From: Terrimonas_A sp036262095
GTDB taxonomy: Bacteria > Bacteroidota > Bacteroidia > Chitinophagales > Chitinophagaceae
Length of the DNA: 10,277 nt
NCBI GenBank assembly: GCA_036262095.1
Contig: DATAJQ010000127.1
Span: 1 to 10,277 of the forward strand
Reading direction: 5' to 3'
A program made the position numbers and the translations under genes. Shown here one piece after another: positions 1-5,366 of this stretch; the stretch's first letter is position 1, and each line of letters opens with the position of its first letter. The notes under the pieces are model-generated. The model did no database searches, was not told where the DNA came from, and worked only from the letters and a program-made list of their open reading frames with translations.

Positions 1-55
1 TGTGTTTGCTGATGACAGGCTGCCATACAGTTGATTGCATAAACCAAAGCTTACT

Positions 56-712
56 ATGACAACTCAGCAGATTAAAGTGGCCATTGCTGATGACCACAAA
101 ATTTTCCGGGACGGCATACGTATGTCGCTCAAAGACAAGGAATACCTGAAAATACTTTGGGAGGCGGAAGATGGGAAGGACCTGATGCACAAGCTCCAGT
201 TGAAACTTCCCGATATCATCCTGATGGATATCAGGATGCCGGAAGTAGACGGTATCAATGCAATCAGCATGATCCGAAAGGAGTACGAAAGCGTCAAGAT
301 CATAGTCCTTACCATGTATGATGACCAGGAAATGATCACCAAAATGATGGAAATGGGCGCTAACGCGTACCTGACCAAGACCACTGACCCTGAAGAGATC
401 TACCAGGCCATACTGACCTGCATGAATGATGATTTCTATTTCAATGAATTGGTGAATAAGGCGGTGCTGCTGAAATTGCAACACAAAAAAACGGTTCGCC
501 AGTTTTATCCTAATCCCGTCAAACTTTCTGAAAAAGAGATCAGAATATTAAAACTGATCTCTGAAGACAAGACCACTGAAGAAATATCCAAGGAAGTTTT
601 CCTTAGCCCCAGGACCATTGAAACGATCCGGCAGAATATGAAACAGAAAGTGGGTGCCAAGACTATTGCCGGGCTTGTAATGTATGCGATGAGAAACAAA
701 CTTCTCGAATAG
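56..712 (+). CDS. NarL/FixJ-family response regulator (REC + LuxR-type HTH)
   Basis: This is a 218-aa cytoplasmic transcription factor switched by phosphorylation. The N-terminal receiver domain (about residues 6-122) shows the acidic pair D12/D13, phospho-acceptor D58 in LMDIRMPEVDG, T86 in the VLTMYD strand and K108. The C-terminal LuxR-type HTH (about 157-218) starts at LSEKE and has the turn region SPRTIETIRQ. The order and length are standard for the family. The frame is also open from a TTG at 35, but the ATG at 56 puts the receiver at the usual distance from the N-terminus and is preferred. No Shine-Dalgarno is visible. The ATG overlaps a TGA (57-59) that closes another frame open from the window edge, so coupling to an upstream gene is possible but unproven. 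A kinase partner is not in the window. The methyltransferase gene follows after 10 bp. The family call is secure; the regulon is unknown. Confidence 0.95.
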   Translation: MTTQQIKVAIADDHKIFRDGIRMSLKDKEYLKILWEAEDGKDLMHKLQLKLPDIILMDIRMPEVDGINAISMIRKEYESVKIIVLTMYDDQEMITKMMEMGANAYLTKTTDPEEIYQAILTCMNDDFYFNELVNKAVLLKLQHKKTVRQFYPNPVKLSEKEIRILKLISEDKTTEEISKEVFLSPRTIETIRQNMKQKVGAKTIAGLVMYAMRNKLLE

Positions 713-722
713 TTTCAAATGC

Positions 723-1466
723 ATGACTAATATTAATGACCTCTTTTTTGATGGCCACTATAAAGATATCTGGCGTGCAATTATCCCTGCTCAACTGACG
801 GAGAGGGAAGTCAGGTTTATGCTGGAATATTTTGATCTTAAACCCGGGGATGAAGTGCTGGATATGATGTGTGGCTATGGGAGGCATTCACTTGCCCTGG
901 CCGAAAAAGGCATTCGGGTTACTGCAGTAGATAACCTGCCGGAGTACATTACTGAAATCCGGGACAAGGCATTAGTTTCCAATCTCCCTGTATTCCCCCG
1001 CTTGACGAATATTATTGATTACCGGCCTGCCGGGCAGTATAAGCTTGCCATCTGCATGGGGAACAGTCTCAATTTTTTTGATGCCGGCGATACAGCCAAA
1101 TTGCTTCAGCATTGGGCAGTGGCGTTGGAACCAGGTTCGCATTTGCTGATCAATAGCTGGTCGCTAGCCGAAATAGTGATTCCCCAATTTGTAGAGAAAT
1201 CAGAAGCTGAGCAAGGCGATTTAAAAATCATCTCCCATTCAAAGTATTTGTTTCACCCTACCCGTGTAGAAACTGAAACCCAGATGATGGATACTGCAGG
1301 GAGAATCGAAACCAAGACGGCAATTGATTATATTTTTTCAGTGAATGAGATAGAGCTATTATTGAAAGAGGCGGGTTTTCTTCTCCGAGAGGTATACAGT
1401 ATTCCGGGGCGGAAAAAGTTTGCACTTGGTGAACCGAGGGCCTATATTGTCGCTGTCAGGCAGTAA
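723..1466 (+). CDS. Class I SAM-dependent methyltransferase
   Basis: The 247-aa protein is a probable cytoplasmic methyltransferase of the Rossmann-like class I fold (Methyltransf_11/25-like). Motif I is VLDMMCGYGRHS (residues 45-56), a glycine-containing SAM loop. The acidic end of strand 2 is VTAVDN with D70. A post-motif strand, AICMGNSLNFF (about 109-119), is followed by a helix and the INSWS strand. The C-terminal part contains an extra β-rich insertion of about 50 residues before the last strands, as in small-molecule methyltransferases. I cannot name the substrate. The ATG at 723 lies 10 bp after the stop of the response regulator on the same strand, so the two are probably co-transcribed. 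The 3' end converges on another response regulator gene 15 bp away. The fold call is solid; any more specific name would be a guess. Confidence 0.88.
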   Translation: MTNINDLFFDGHYKDIWRAIIPAQLTEREVRFMLEYFDLKPGDEVLDMMCGYGRHSLALAEKGIRVTAVDNLPEYITEIRDKALVSNLPVFPRLTNIIDYRPAGQYKLAICMGNSLNFFDAGDTAKLLQHWAVALEPGSHLLINSWSLAEIVIPQFVEKSEAEQGDLKIISHSKYLFHPTRVETETQMMDTAGRIETKTAIDYIFSVNEIELLLKEAGFLLREVYSIPGRKKFALGEPRAYIVAVRQ

Positions 1467-1481
1467 CAGCTAAAATCTACT

Positions 1482-2147
1482 CTAAAAGGTTACGATACCA
1501 TGCCGGATTGCCACCATTGCAAGCCCTACCCGGCTTCTTACATCCAGCTTAAGAAATAGTTGATCCCGTAATGTATCTATTGAACGGGGATTCAGCCCCA
1601 TTTTTTGTGCAATTTCTTTATAAGTGAGATCAGAACAGACCATTTTCATAAACTGGATATCCTGTGCTGAAAGCAAGGATCTTTGCAAAGGGATATAACC
1701 GTTTTCGTTGCTTCGGAAAAGGTTGATCAATTTGCCCGTAGTATGGTTCGAATAATAAAAGCCTGATTGCATCACCGATCGTATGGCAAATTTGAGTTCA
1801 GACGGATGAATATCTTTTTTCAGGAAACCCTTAACGCCGGTTTGCAATAGACGGATCAGGGATAGTTCAGAGTCGTACATGGTTAACATCAGGATAGGTA
1901 TCCGTGGAAATTCACGATGCAGAAACTCGGAGGTTTCGAATCCATCCATTTCGGGCATATTTAGGTCCATGATTATCACATCCGGAATTACACCACCCAG
2001 GATTACATTTTTAATTTCTTTGCCATTGGCAGATTCGTTAATAACCCTACAATCCTCAAAGCTGTTAATTAAGACTGCGAGCGCATTGCGAAGCAATACA
2101 TGATCATCTACCAACGCCACTTTTACTATTTTTTCTTTTTTTTCCAT
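1482..2147 (-). CDS. NarL/FixJ-family response regulator, last gene of a 7TM-kinase-regulator operon
   Basis: This 221-aa regulator is the output protein of the adjacent kinase. The receiver (about residues 7-125) has D14/D15, phospho-acceptor D61 in IIMDLNMPEMDG, T89 in MLTMYD and K111 in the FLKKD loop. The LuxR-type HTH covers about 159-221 (LSAQD start; NPRSIDTLRD in the recognition region). The gene begins 2 bp after the histidine kinase stop, so the pair is almost certainly co-translated; no Shine-Dalgarno is seen. It is paralogous to the regulator at 56-712: both share the PR-T/S-I-E/D-T-x-R pattern in the HTH instead of the common K-T-V-x-x-H arrangement of enterobacterial NarL. Their linkers and recognition helices differ, so different target sites are expected. 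The regulon is unknown. Autoregulation through the dyad at 3708-3734 is a guess. Confidence 0.95.
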   Translation of the reverse strand: MEKKEKIVKVALVDDHVLLRNALAVLINSFEDCRVINESANGKEIKNVILGGVIPDVIIMDLNMPEMDGFETSEFLHREFPRIPILMLTMYDSELSLIRLLQTGVKGFLKKDIHPSELKFAIRSVMQSGFYYSNHTTGKLINLFRSNENGYIPLQRSLLSAQDIQFMKMVCSDLTYKEIAQKMGLNPRSIDTLRDQLFLKLDVRSRVGLAMVAIRHGIVTF

Positions 2148-2149
2148 AT

Positions 2150-2938
2150 TTATATTGGAATGATGAATTGTAATAGTGTTCCCTTTTCCGCGTTACTGGA
2201 TATTTTCATTTCGGCCCTTATCATCCGGCTTCTTGCTTGCATATTTTTGATTCCCGCCTTTCCTTTATTGGAAAAGCCATCTGGGTTAGTAAATAGAAAA
2301 CCTTTGCCATTATCCTGTATATAGATATGAAGACTGCCGGTAGAATATTTTAATATCAGTGAAGCATTTTTAGCTTCGGAATGTTTTAGGATGTTATTAA
2401 ATGATTCCTGAATTATTCTGAAGATGATAAGCTCCTTTTGAGAATCCATATATACAGGCTCGCCTTCAATTTTAAATGAAACGGAAATAGGGCTGGAGTC
2501 TTTAATTCTCGTTAACTCGTTTTCCAATGCCATAATTAATCCATAACTGTTAATAATGTCCGCGTTCAGACTTTTGGAAATATCTTTTAACTGTGTTATG
2601 GATTCACTCAGTAACTCTACCGAGGAATTTATTTGAGAAGTAGCTTTATCCTTTTCTTCTAAGTTTAGAGTATTTAAGCGAAGTTTAATTAGGGATAAAG
2701 TTAGACCTATATTATCATGTATTTCCTGAGATATGTGCCGGAACATATTTTCTTGAACTTCTAGCTGAGTGATAATGAGTTTTTTTTCATGTTTTAGCTT
2801 TAGTTCACTATATGTTCGTTGGTATAGTGTCCTTTTTTGCTGATATAAATAGACGACAAGTATCATTAAGCCTCCTAGTAATAGTATTAGGAAAGTTGTG
2901 ATGGCCAAAAAGATAATTATATGGACTCCTTCTTGCAT
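2150..2938 (-). CDS. Short membrane histidine kinase (HisKA_3/HATPase_c type)
   Basis: The 262-aa sensor kinase phosphorylates a NarL-type regulator, almost surely the one encoded 2 bp downstream. There is one membrane segment (about residues 7-31) and a charged, probably coiled-coil linker (33-66). The phospho-acceptor helix has H74 in EIHDNIG, the HisKA_3 form. An HATPase_c domain has an N-box (QESFNNILKH, 177-186), G1 motif DNGKG (209-213), a GIKNM G2 region (229-233) and GT at 253-254. All catalytic residues are present. The frame extends upstream to an ATG at 3100, but that would overlap the preceding gene by 184 bp. The ATG at 2938 gives a clean N-terminal TM, a 22-bp overlap, and an AAGG seven bases upstream. 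Only a few residues precede the TM, so there is no periplasmic sensory domain; the 7TM protein encoded upstream is the likely sensor. The genes are AT-rich compared with the flanks. Confidence 0.92.
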   Translation of the reverse strand: MQEGVHIIIFLAITTFLILLLGGLMILVVYLYQQKRTLYQRTYSELKLKHEKKLIITQLEVQENMFRHISQEIHDNIGLTLSLIKLRLNTLNLEEKDKATSQINSSVELLSESITQLKDISKSLNADIINSYGLIMALENELTRIKDSSPISVSFKIEGEPVYMDSQKELIIFRIIQESFNNILKHSEAKNASLILKYSTGSLHIYIQDNGKGFLFTNPDGFSNKGKAGIKNMQARSRMIRAEMKISSNAEKGTLLQFIIPI

Positions 2939-3624
2939 AAATATGCCTTGATTATCATTATGAAAAGAAGGATGTAGAAAATATAAAATACAGAATATAA
3001 TTCTGTCATTAGGCTGGAATGGCTTTCTCTTAGATAATTCTCTAAAAGCGAATACGGCAAGGTGCATGTAGCGAAAAAAGACCACCCTGTAATTATCCAA
3101 AAAGCAGGCTCCTGTTTTAAATTCAAAACTGGAGGCTTCTTGAATAATTCATAAAAGTAAGCAAAACAGGGAAACAGAAGAATTAACGACTCTATTGTAT
3201 ATACACGAGATTGTGTAGTTTCAGATATGCTTCTTGGAAAATATTTATCATGACAAGATTCAATAAAATAATATGGGACGAATAAAGTTATGAGAAGAAT
3301 TAATATTCTTCTTATAACTCTGTTTTCAACTATGGAAAGAAAAAAATGAACGAATATGCCTAGCTCGATCAGAATAAAAAGGTAATCAATATAGTTAATA
3401 AAATTAAATGTAGTTACAGAGTAAGAATACAACTCGGTTGAATAAATGACTATGTAGCCGGAAATATAGACAATTAATAGGCATACTGTATATATAGGGA
3501 AAAATCTAAGAATAGTGTGCCTTTTTCTGTTTTTTAGGGAAATGAATAGCGTTACTATAAGTACTCCCACCAACAACGTCTCCGTAAAAAAACAATCCTT
3601 CCAATGTTGATATATCTCTTTCAT
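2917..3624 (-). CDS. Seven-transmembrane protein of unknown family, candidate sensor partner of the kinase
   Basis: The 235-aa integral inner-membrane protein has about seven hydrophobic segments: 15-30, 41-61, 73-99, 104-121, 142-161, 174-194 and 209-229. Loops are short; the longest, around 122-141, contains CHDKYFPRS. The C-terminus (KAYLCKKESI) is short and basic. I recognise no catalytic domain or named family. The ATG at 3624 is chosen over one at 3675 because the longer version adds a polar N-terminal stretch and would leave a shorter promoter region. The gene overlaps the histidine kinase by 22 bp, implying translational coupling and a joint role. Since the kinase has no sensory domain, this protein may detect a membrane or extracellular signal and pass it on through membrane contacts. 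That function is inferred from arrangement only. An alternative is a membrane protein merely co-regulated with the pair. Base composition is AT-rich. Confidence 0.8.
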   Translation of the reverse strand: MKEIYQHWKDCFFTETLLVGVLIVTLFISLKNRKRHTILRFFPIYTVCLLIVYISGYIVIYSTELYSYSVTTFNFINYIDYLFILIELGIFVHFFLSIVENRVIRRILILLITLFVPYYFIESCHDKYFPRSISETTQSRVYTIESLILLFPCFAYFYELFKKPPVLNLKQEPAFWIITGWSFFATCTLPYSLLENYLRESHSSLMTELYSVFYIFYILLFIMIIKAYLCKKESI

Positions 3625-3672
3625 GATATATCTAAAGTAACATCCATTTCCCTCTTTGGCAGGAGAAAAAAA

Positions 3673-3705
3673 CAAATTGTAAGCGTTTTTTCCTGAGATT
3701 CAAAA
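3673..3705 (-). promoter_or_regulatory. Candidate Bacteroidota-type promoter for the 7TM-kinase-regulator operon
   Basis: Read on the minus strand, TTTTG (3705-3701) is followed after 19 bases by TA (3681-3680), three bases, then TTTG (3676-3673). The known Bacteroidota primary sigma consensus is TTTG, 19-21 bases, TA-2 bases-TTTG, so the only departure is one extra base inside the -7 element. Transcription would begin near 3668, giving a leader of roughly 45 bases to the ATG at 3624. Position and spacing support it; AT-rich sequence makes chance matches common. Confidence 0.35.
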
Positions 3706-3707
3706 GA

Positions 3708-3734
3708 TGGGATTTTCGTATACGCACCATCCCA
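3708..3734. promoter_or_regulatory. 27-bp dyad, candidate operator upstream of the operon promoter
   Basis: The inverted arms TGGGAT (3708-3713) and ATCCCA (3729-3734) flank a perfect 8-bp palindrome CGTATACG (3717-3724) that is nearly centred on the same point. It lies just upstream of the -33 element of the candidate operon promoter, where an activator would bind. Binding by the operon's own response regulator is plausible but unproven. Confidence 0.35.
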
Positions 3735-3914
3735 GGTAATAATACTCGAAAAAGCTTGGAATCGACCTCTTTAATGATGCCCATTGACACTCTAAGAATA
3801 CTTCACTTTAAAGTAATCAGAAAAAGACATTTTAATTTGTTTTATTTCCTTTTGTCACCTCATGTTTCAATTCTAGTTTCACTTCCCCAAAAACATTAAA
3901 TAAATGATCTGGTT

Positions 3915-3941
3915 CGGGTATAAATCTAATGGCTATACCCG
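3915..3941. repeat. 8-bp perfect inverted repeat spanning the small ORF start codon
   Basis: CGGGTATA (3915-3922) and its exact reverse complement TATACCCG (3934-3941) are separated by 11 bases that contain the ATG at 3929. In mRNA this would form a stem with the start codon in the loop; in DNA it could be an operator. If it is an operator or leader structure, translation may instead begin at the ATG pair 3953/3956. Confidence 0.45.
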
Positions 3942-4150
3942 TAAATAACTATATGATGAAACCCCGTTGGAAAGAGATACTTACTTTTTTGAATACTGCT
4001 CTTATTGCAGGCCTTATCTTTTACGCTCATCATCCAGATGCTGATGCAGCCATTATTTGCGCCACCGTAATTTTTATAGCAATACTCTTATTATACTTCC
4101 TTTTACATCCCTTACGGAAAAGAAAGTCACATAAGCGATATAAAGACTGA
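3929..4150 (+). CDS. Small two-TM basic membrane protein, unknown function
   Basis: This is a 73-aa hypothetical protein. Two hydrophobic segments (about residues 17-33 and 41-60) are joined by a short acidic loop, HHPDADA. The C-terminal tail (62-72) is strongly basic, so by the positive-inside rule both ends would be cytoplasmic. I recognise no family. Support for coding comes from the well-formed hairpin membrane topology, plausible codon use and the absence of a better frame. The ATG at 3929 sits inside an inverted repeat; ATGs at 3953 and 3956 would give 65- or 64-aa versions that keep both TM segments. No Shine-Dalgarno precedes any of them. The stop codon ends at 4150 and the stop of the convergent FkbM-family gene begins at 4151. 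It runs divergently from the 7TM operon, so a shared regulatory region is possible. Confidence 0.55.
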   Translation: MAIPVNNYMMKPRWKEILTFLNTALIAGLIFYAHHPDADAAIICATVIFIAILLLYFLLHPLRKRKSHKRYKD

Positions 4151-4927
4151 TTACTGAAGGAAAGGCCGAAAACAAAAAATATTTAATTGTACATCATAAC
4201 CTGAAACCCTTCTTCCCCTGTCGAAAGGCGTATGATACACATTGGAGGCCTCCTTGATATAATAAGAAAAGCCTTGCTCACTTAACCACGTAAATATATT
4301 ACTGAGCTCTGCAGATTGATCAAAATTCCCATGATATTCCAGGAACATGTTTTTCACCAGCGGCAATTTCTCCCTGATATCTTTCAACACTGGATACTCT
4401 GCCCCTTCAATATCTATTTTCAGAAAATCCACCGGTTCAGTCAGCAAATCCTTTAGCCGGGTAGCTTTAACTATTTTGGTCTTTGCTCCACCACTCTCCT
4501 CAATCCTGCTCGACATGGAACCTGTATCCGCAAAATGCAGTTCCGCATTCTCCACCCAAACAGCCTCTTTCCTTACGCTGACATCTTTGTAACCAAAGGA
4601 CCGGATATTCTCTTCAAGCAACCTGAAATTGGTGTCATCCGGTTCAAACCCGATGATCCGGGCATCAGGATAGCTCTGCTTCATATATATAATGCTTAAC
4701 CCGATATTGGCTCCGCAATCGATCACCAACGGCTGAGGCTGCAGCGGCTGCCTGTATATCTCATCCACAAAAATTTCCCGGATGCCATGTAAAAACTCCA
4801 ATGGTGTAGTAAAATGAACGGTGTGCCCAAATAATTGCGTGGTGCGGGACTTACCCGATAACTGAAATTTTATCTGTTGCAATCTCAGCCAGCTCAAGCC
4901 GGCCTTGGTATAATTGCTTTTAAACAT
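4151..4927 (-). CDS. FkbM-family SAM-dependent methyltransferase
   Basis: The 258-aa protein matches the FkbM (Methyltransf_21) family, whose studied members O-methylate natural products or sugars; in Bacteroidota they often sit near surface-glycan genes. Motif I is VIDCGANIGLS (residues 68-78), followed by the strand IIGFEPD with E95 as the likely ribose ligand. The family-typical VDFLKIDIEGAE is at 166-177, and the next strand FLEYHG follows at about 196-201. Length is usual for the family. The ATG at 4927 gives a full N-terminal region with a short basic lead. A 6-bp-stem hairpin lies just upstream of the start. No glycosyltransferases or sugar-biosynthesis genes accompany it here, so the acceptor is unknown. 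It is transcribed divergently from susC and converges with the small membrane ORF with no spacer. Confidence 0.9.
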   Translation of the reverse strand: MFKSNYTKAGLSWLRLQQIKFQLSGKSRTTQLFGHTVHFTTPLEFLHGIREIFVDEIYRQPLQPQPLVIDCGANIGLSIIYMKQSYPDARIIGFEPDDTNFRLLEENIRSFGYKDVSVRKEAVWVENAELHFADTGSMSSRIEESGGAKTKIVKATRLKDLLTEPVDFLKIDIEGAEYPVLKDIREKLPLVKNMFLEYHGNFDQSAELSNIFTWLSEQGFSYYIKEASNVYHTPFDRGRRVSGYDVQLNIFCFRPFLQ

Positions 4928-4934
4928 ATATGGT

Positions 4935-4950
4935 AGGCTGAAACCAGCCT
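4935..4950 (-). promoter_or_regulatory. Small hairpin in the leader of the FkbM-family gene
   Basis: AGGCTG (4935-4940) and CAGCCT (4945-4950) form a perfect 6-bp stem with a 4-base loop. On the transcript of the minus-strand methyltransferase the stem ends seven bases before the ATG at 4927, where it could affect ribosome access. On the plus strand no gene ends here, so it is not a plausible terminator. Confidence 0.3.
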
Positions 4951-5172
4951 CTAGTTTTGGTGATGCGGTCTATAGTCAAATATTGTACCTGTAGAACCGT
5001 TGGTCTGGCAAATTAAGCTAAATATTAATAAGTTACCAGCTATAAGAAAATACCGATTTGGAAGCGTCTTATTATAAATACATCAATAGGCAATCCCTGT
5101 TCTTCAGTAACTACGTTTCAGCTTAGGTAATGATCAATAGATCTAATCCAGAATAGAAAATGTTAGGATGAC

Positions 5173-5269
5173 TGTTTATACATGTTTATATCCCCAACAA
5201 AAATCATTCAATCTTTAACTCAATCGTTTGCTATAAACAACTGTTCGCATAGCTGCCTGCATAAACATG
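5173..5269. promoter_or_regulatory. Array of TGTTTAT(A) motifs upstream of susC-like gene
   Basis: TGTTTATA occurs at 5173-5180 and again at 5183-5190, exactly 10 bp (one helical turn) apart. Its exact reverse complement TATAAACA is at 5232-5239. The 9-bp stretch CATGTTTAT (5181-5189) recurs in reverse complement as ATAAACATG at 5261-5269. Two copies therefore point right and two left, all in the 100 bp that end about 100 bp before the susC start. This arrangement looks like multiple binding sites for one transcription factor. No factor can be named from the motif. Confidence 0.4.
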
Positions 5270-5315
5270 CAAGAAAATTAGTTGAATACATTTAGTTAAC
5301 TCTAGCGTAATTGCC

Positions 5316-5344
5316 CATTAACATTCTCTTAAGATGCGTTAATG
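5316..5344. promoter_or_regulatory. 29-bp dyad in the 5' leader of the susC-like gene
   Basis: The arms CATTAAC (5316-5322) and GTTAATG (5338-5344) are perfect inverted repeats around an 8-bp palindrome TCTTAAGA (5327-5334). The dyad ends 22 bp before the ATG at 5367, so it is either an operator near the transcription start or an mRNA structure. It is AT-rich and has no T-run, so it is not a typical terminator. Confidence 0.35.
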
Positions 5345-5366
5345 AGTTTTGCCGCAAATTGAAAGT

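Larger units (their letters stand above)
3625..3928. other. Divergent intergenic region between the 7TM operon and the small membrane ORF
   Basis: About 300 bp without a supported gene. It holds a candidate minus-strand promoter (3673-3705), a dyad at 3708-3734, a perfect 10-bp palindrome ACTTTAAAGT at 3805-3814, and AT-rich sequence leading to the plus-strand small ORF. For the plus strand, the only promoter-like match is TTTG at 3851-3854, 19 bp before TAGTTTCA at 3874-3881, which fits the Bacteroidota -7 element poorly. No RNA gene or further ORF is evident. Confidence 0.6.
4928..5366. other. Long intergenic leader between fkbM-like gene and susC-like gene
   Basis: This 439-bp AT-rich region has no supported ORF, tRNA or other RNA gene. 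It must hold the divergent promoters. It contains a small hairpin near the FkbM-family start (4935-4950), four TGTTTAT-type motifs (5173-5269), a small hairpin TGCAT/ATGCA (5258-5271) overlapping the last of these, and a dyad at 5316-5344. I could not find a convincing TTTG / TAnnTTTG promoter for susC. The nearest -7-like match, TACATTTA at 5287-5294, lacks a -33 element at the right distance. Confidence 0.6.

Noticed and set aside
1452..1470. GCTGT/ACAGC hairpin at the end of the methyltransferase gene as a terminator
   Set aside because: The stem is only 5 bp with a 9-base loop and no T-run follows on either strand.
2939..3100. Upstream extension of the histidine kinase frame to an ATG at 3100
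   Set aside because: It would overlap the 7TM gene by 184 bp and add a polar N-terminus before the membrane segment. The ATG at 2938 has an AAGG at good spacing and a normal short lead.
3851..3881. Plus-strand promoter for the small ORF (TTTG, 19 bp, TAGTTTCA)
   Set aside because: The spacing fits, but two of the six fixed positions of the -7 element are wrong, and such matches are frequent in AT-rich DNA.
5287..5294. TACATTTA as the susC -7 element
   Set aside because: It has one mismatch to TAnnTTTG, and there is no TTTG-like -33 element 19-21 bp upstream.
4928..5366. CRISPR-like or mobile-element repeat array in the susC leader
   Set aside because: The repeated units are only 8-9 bp with unequal spacing and mixed orientation; no spacers, cas genes, transposase or terminal repeats are present.
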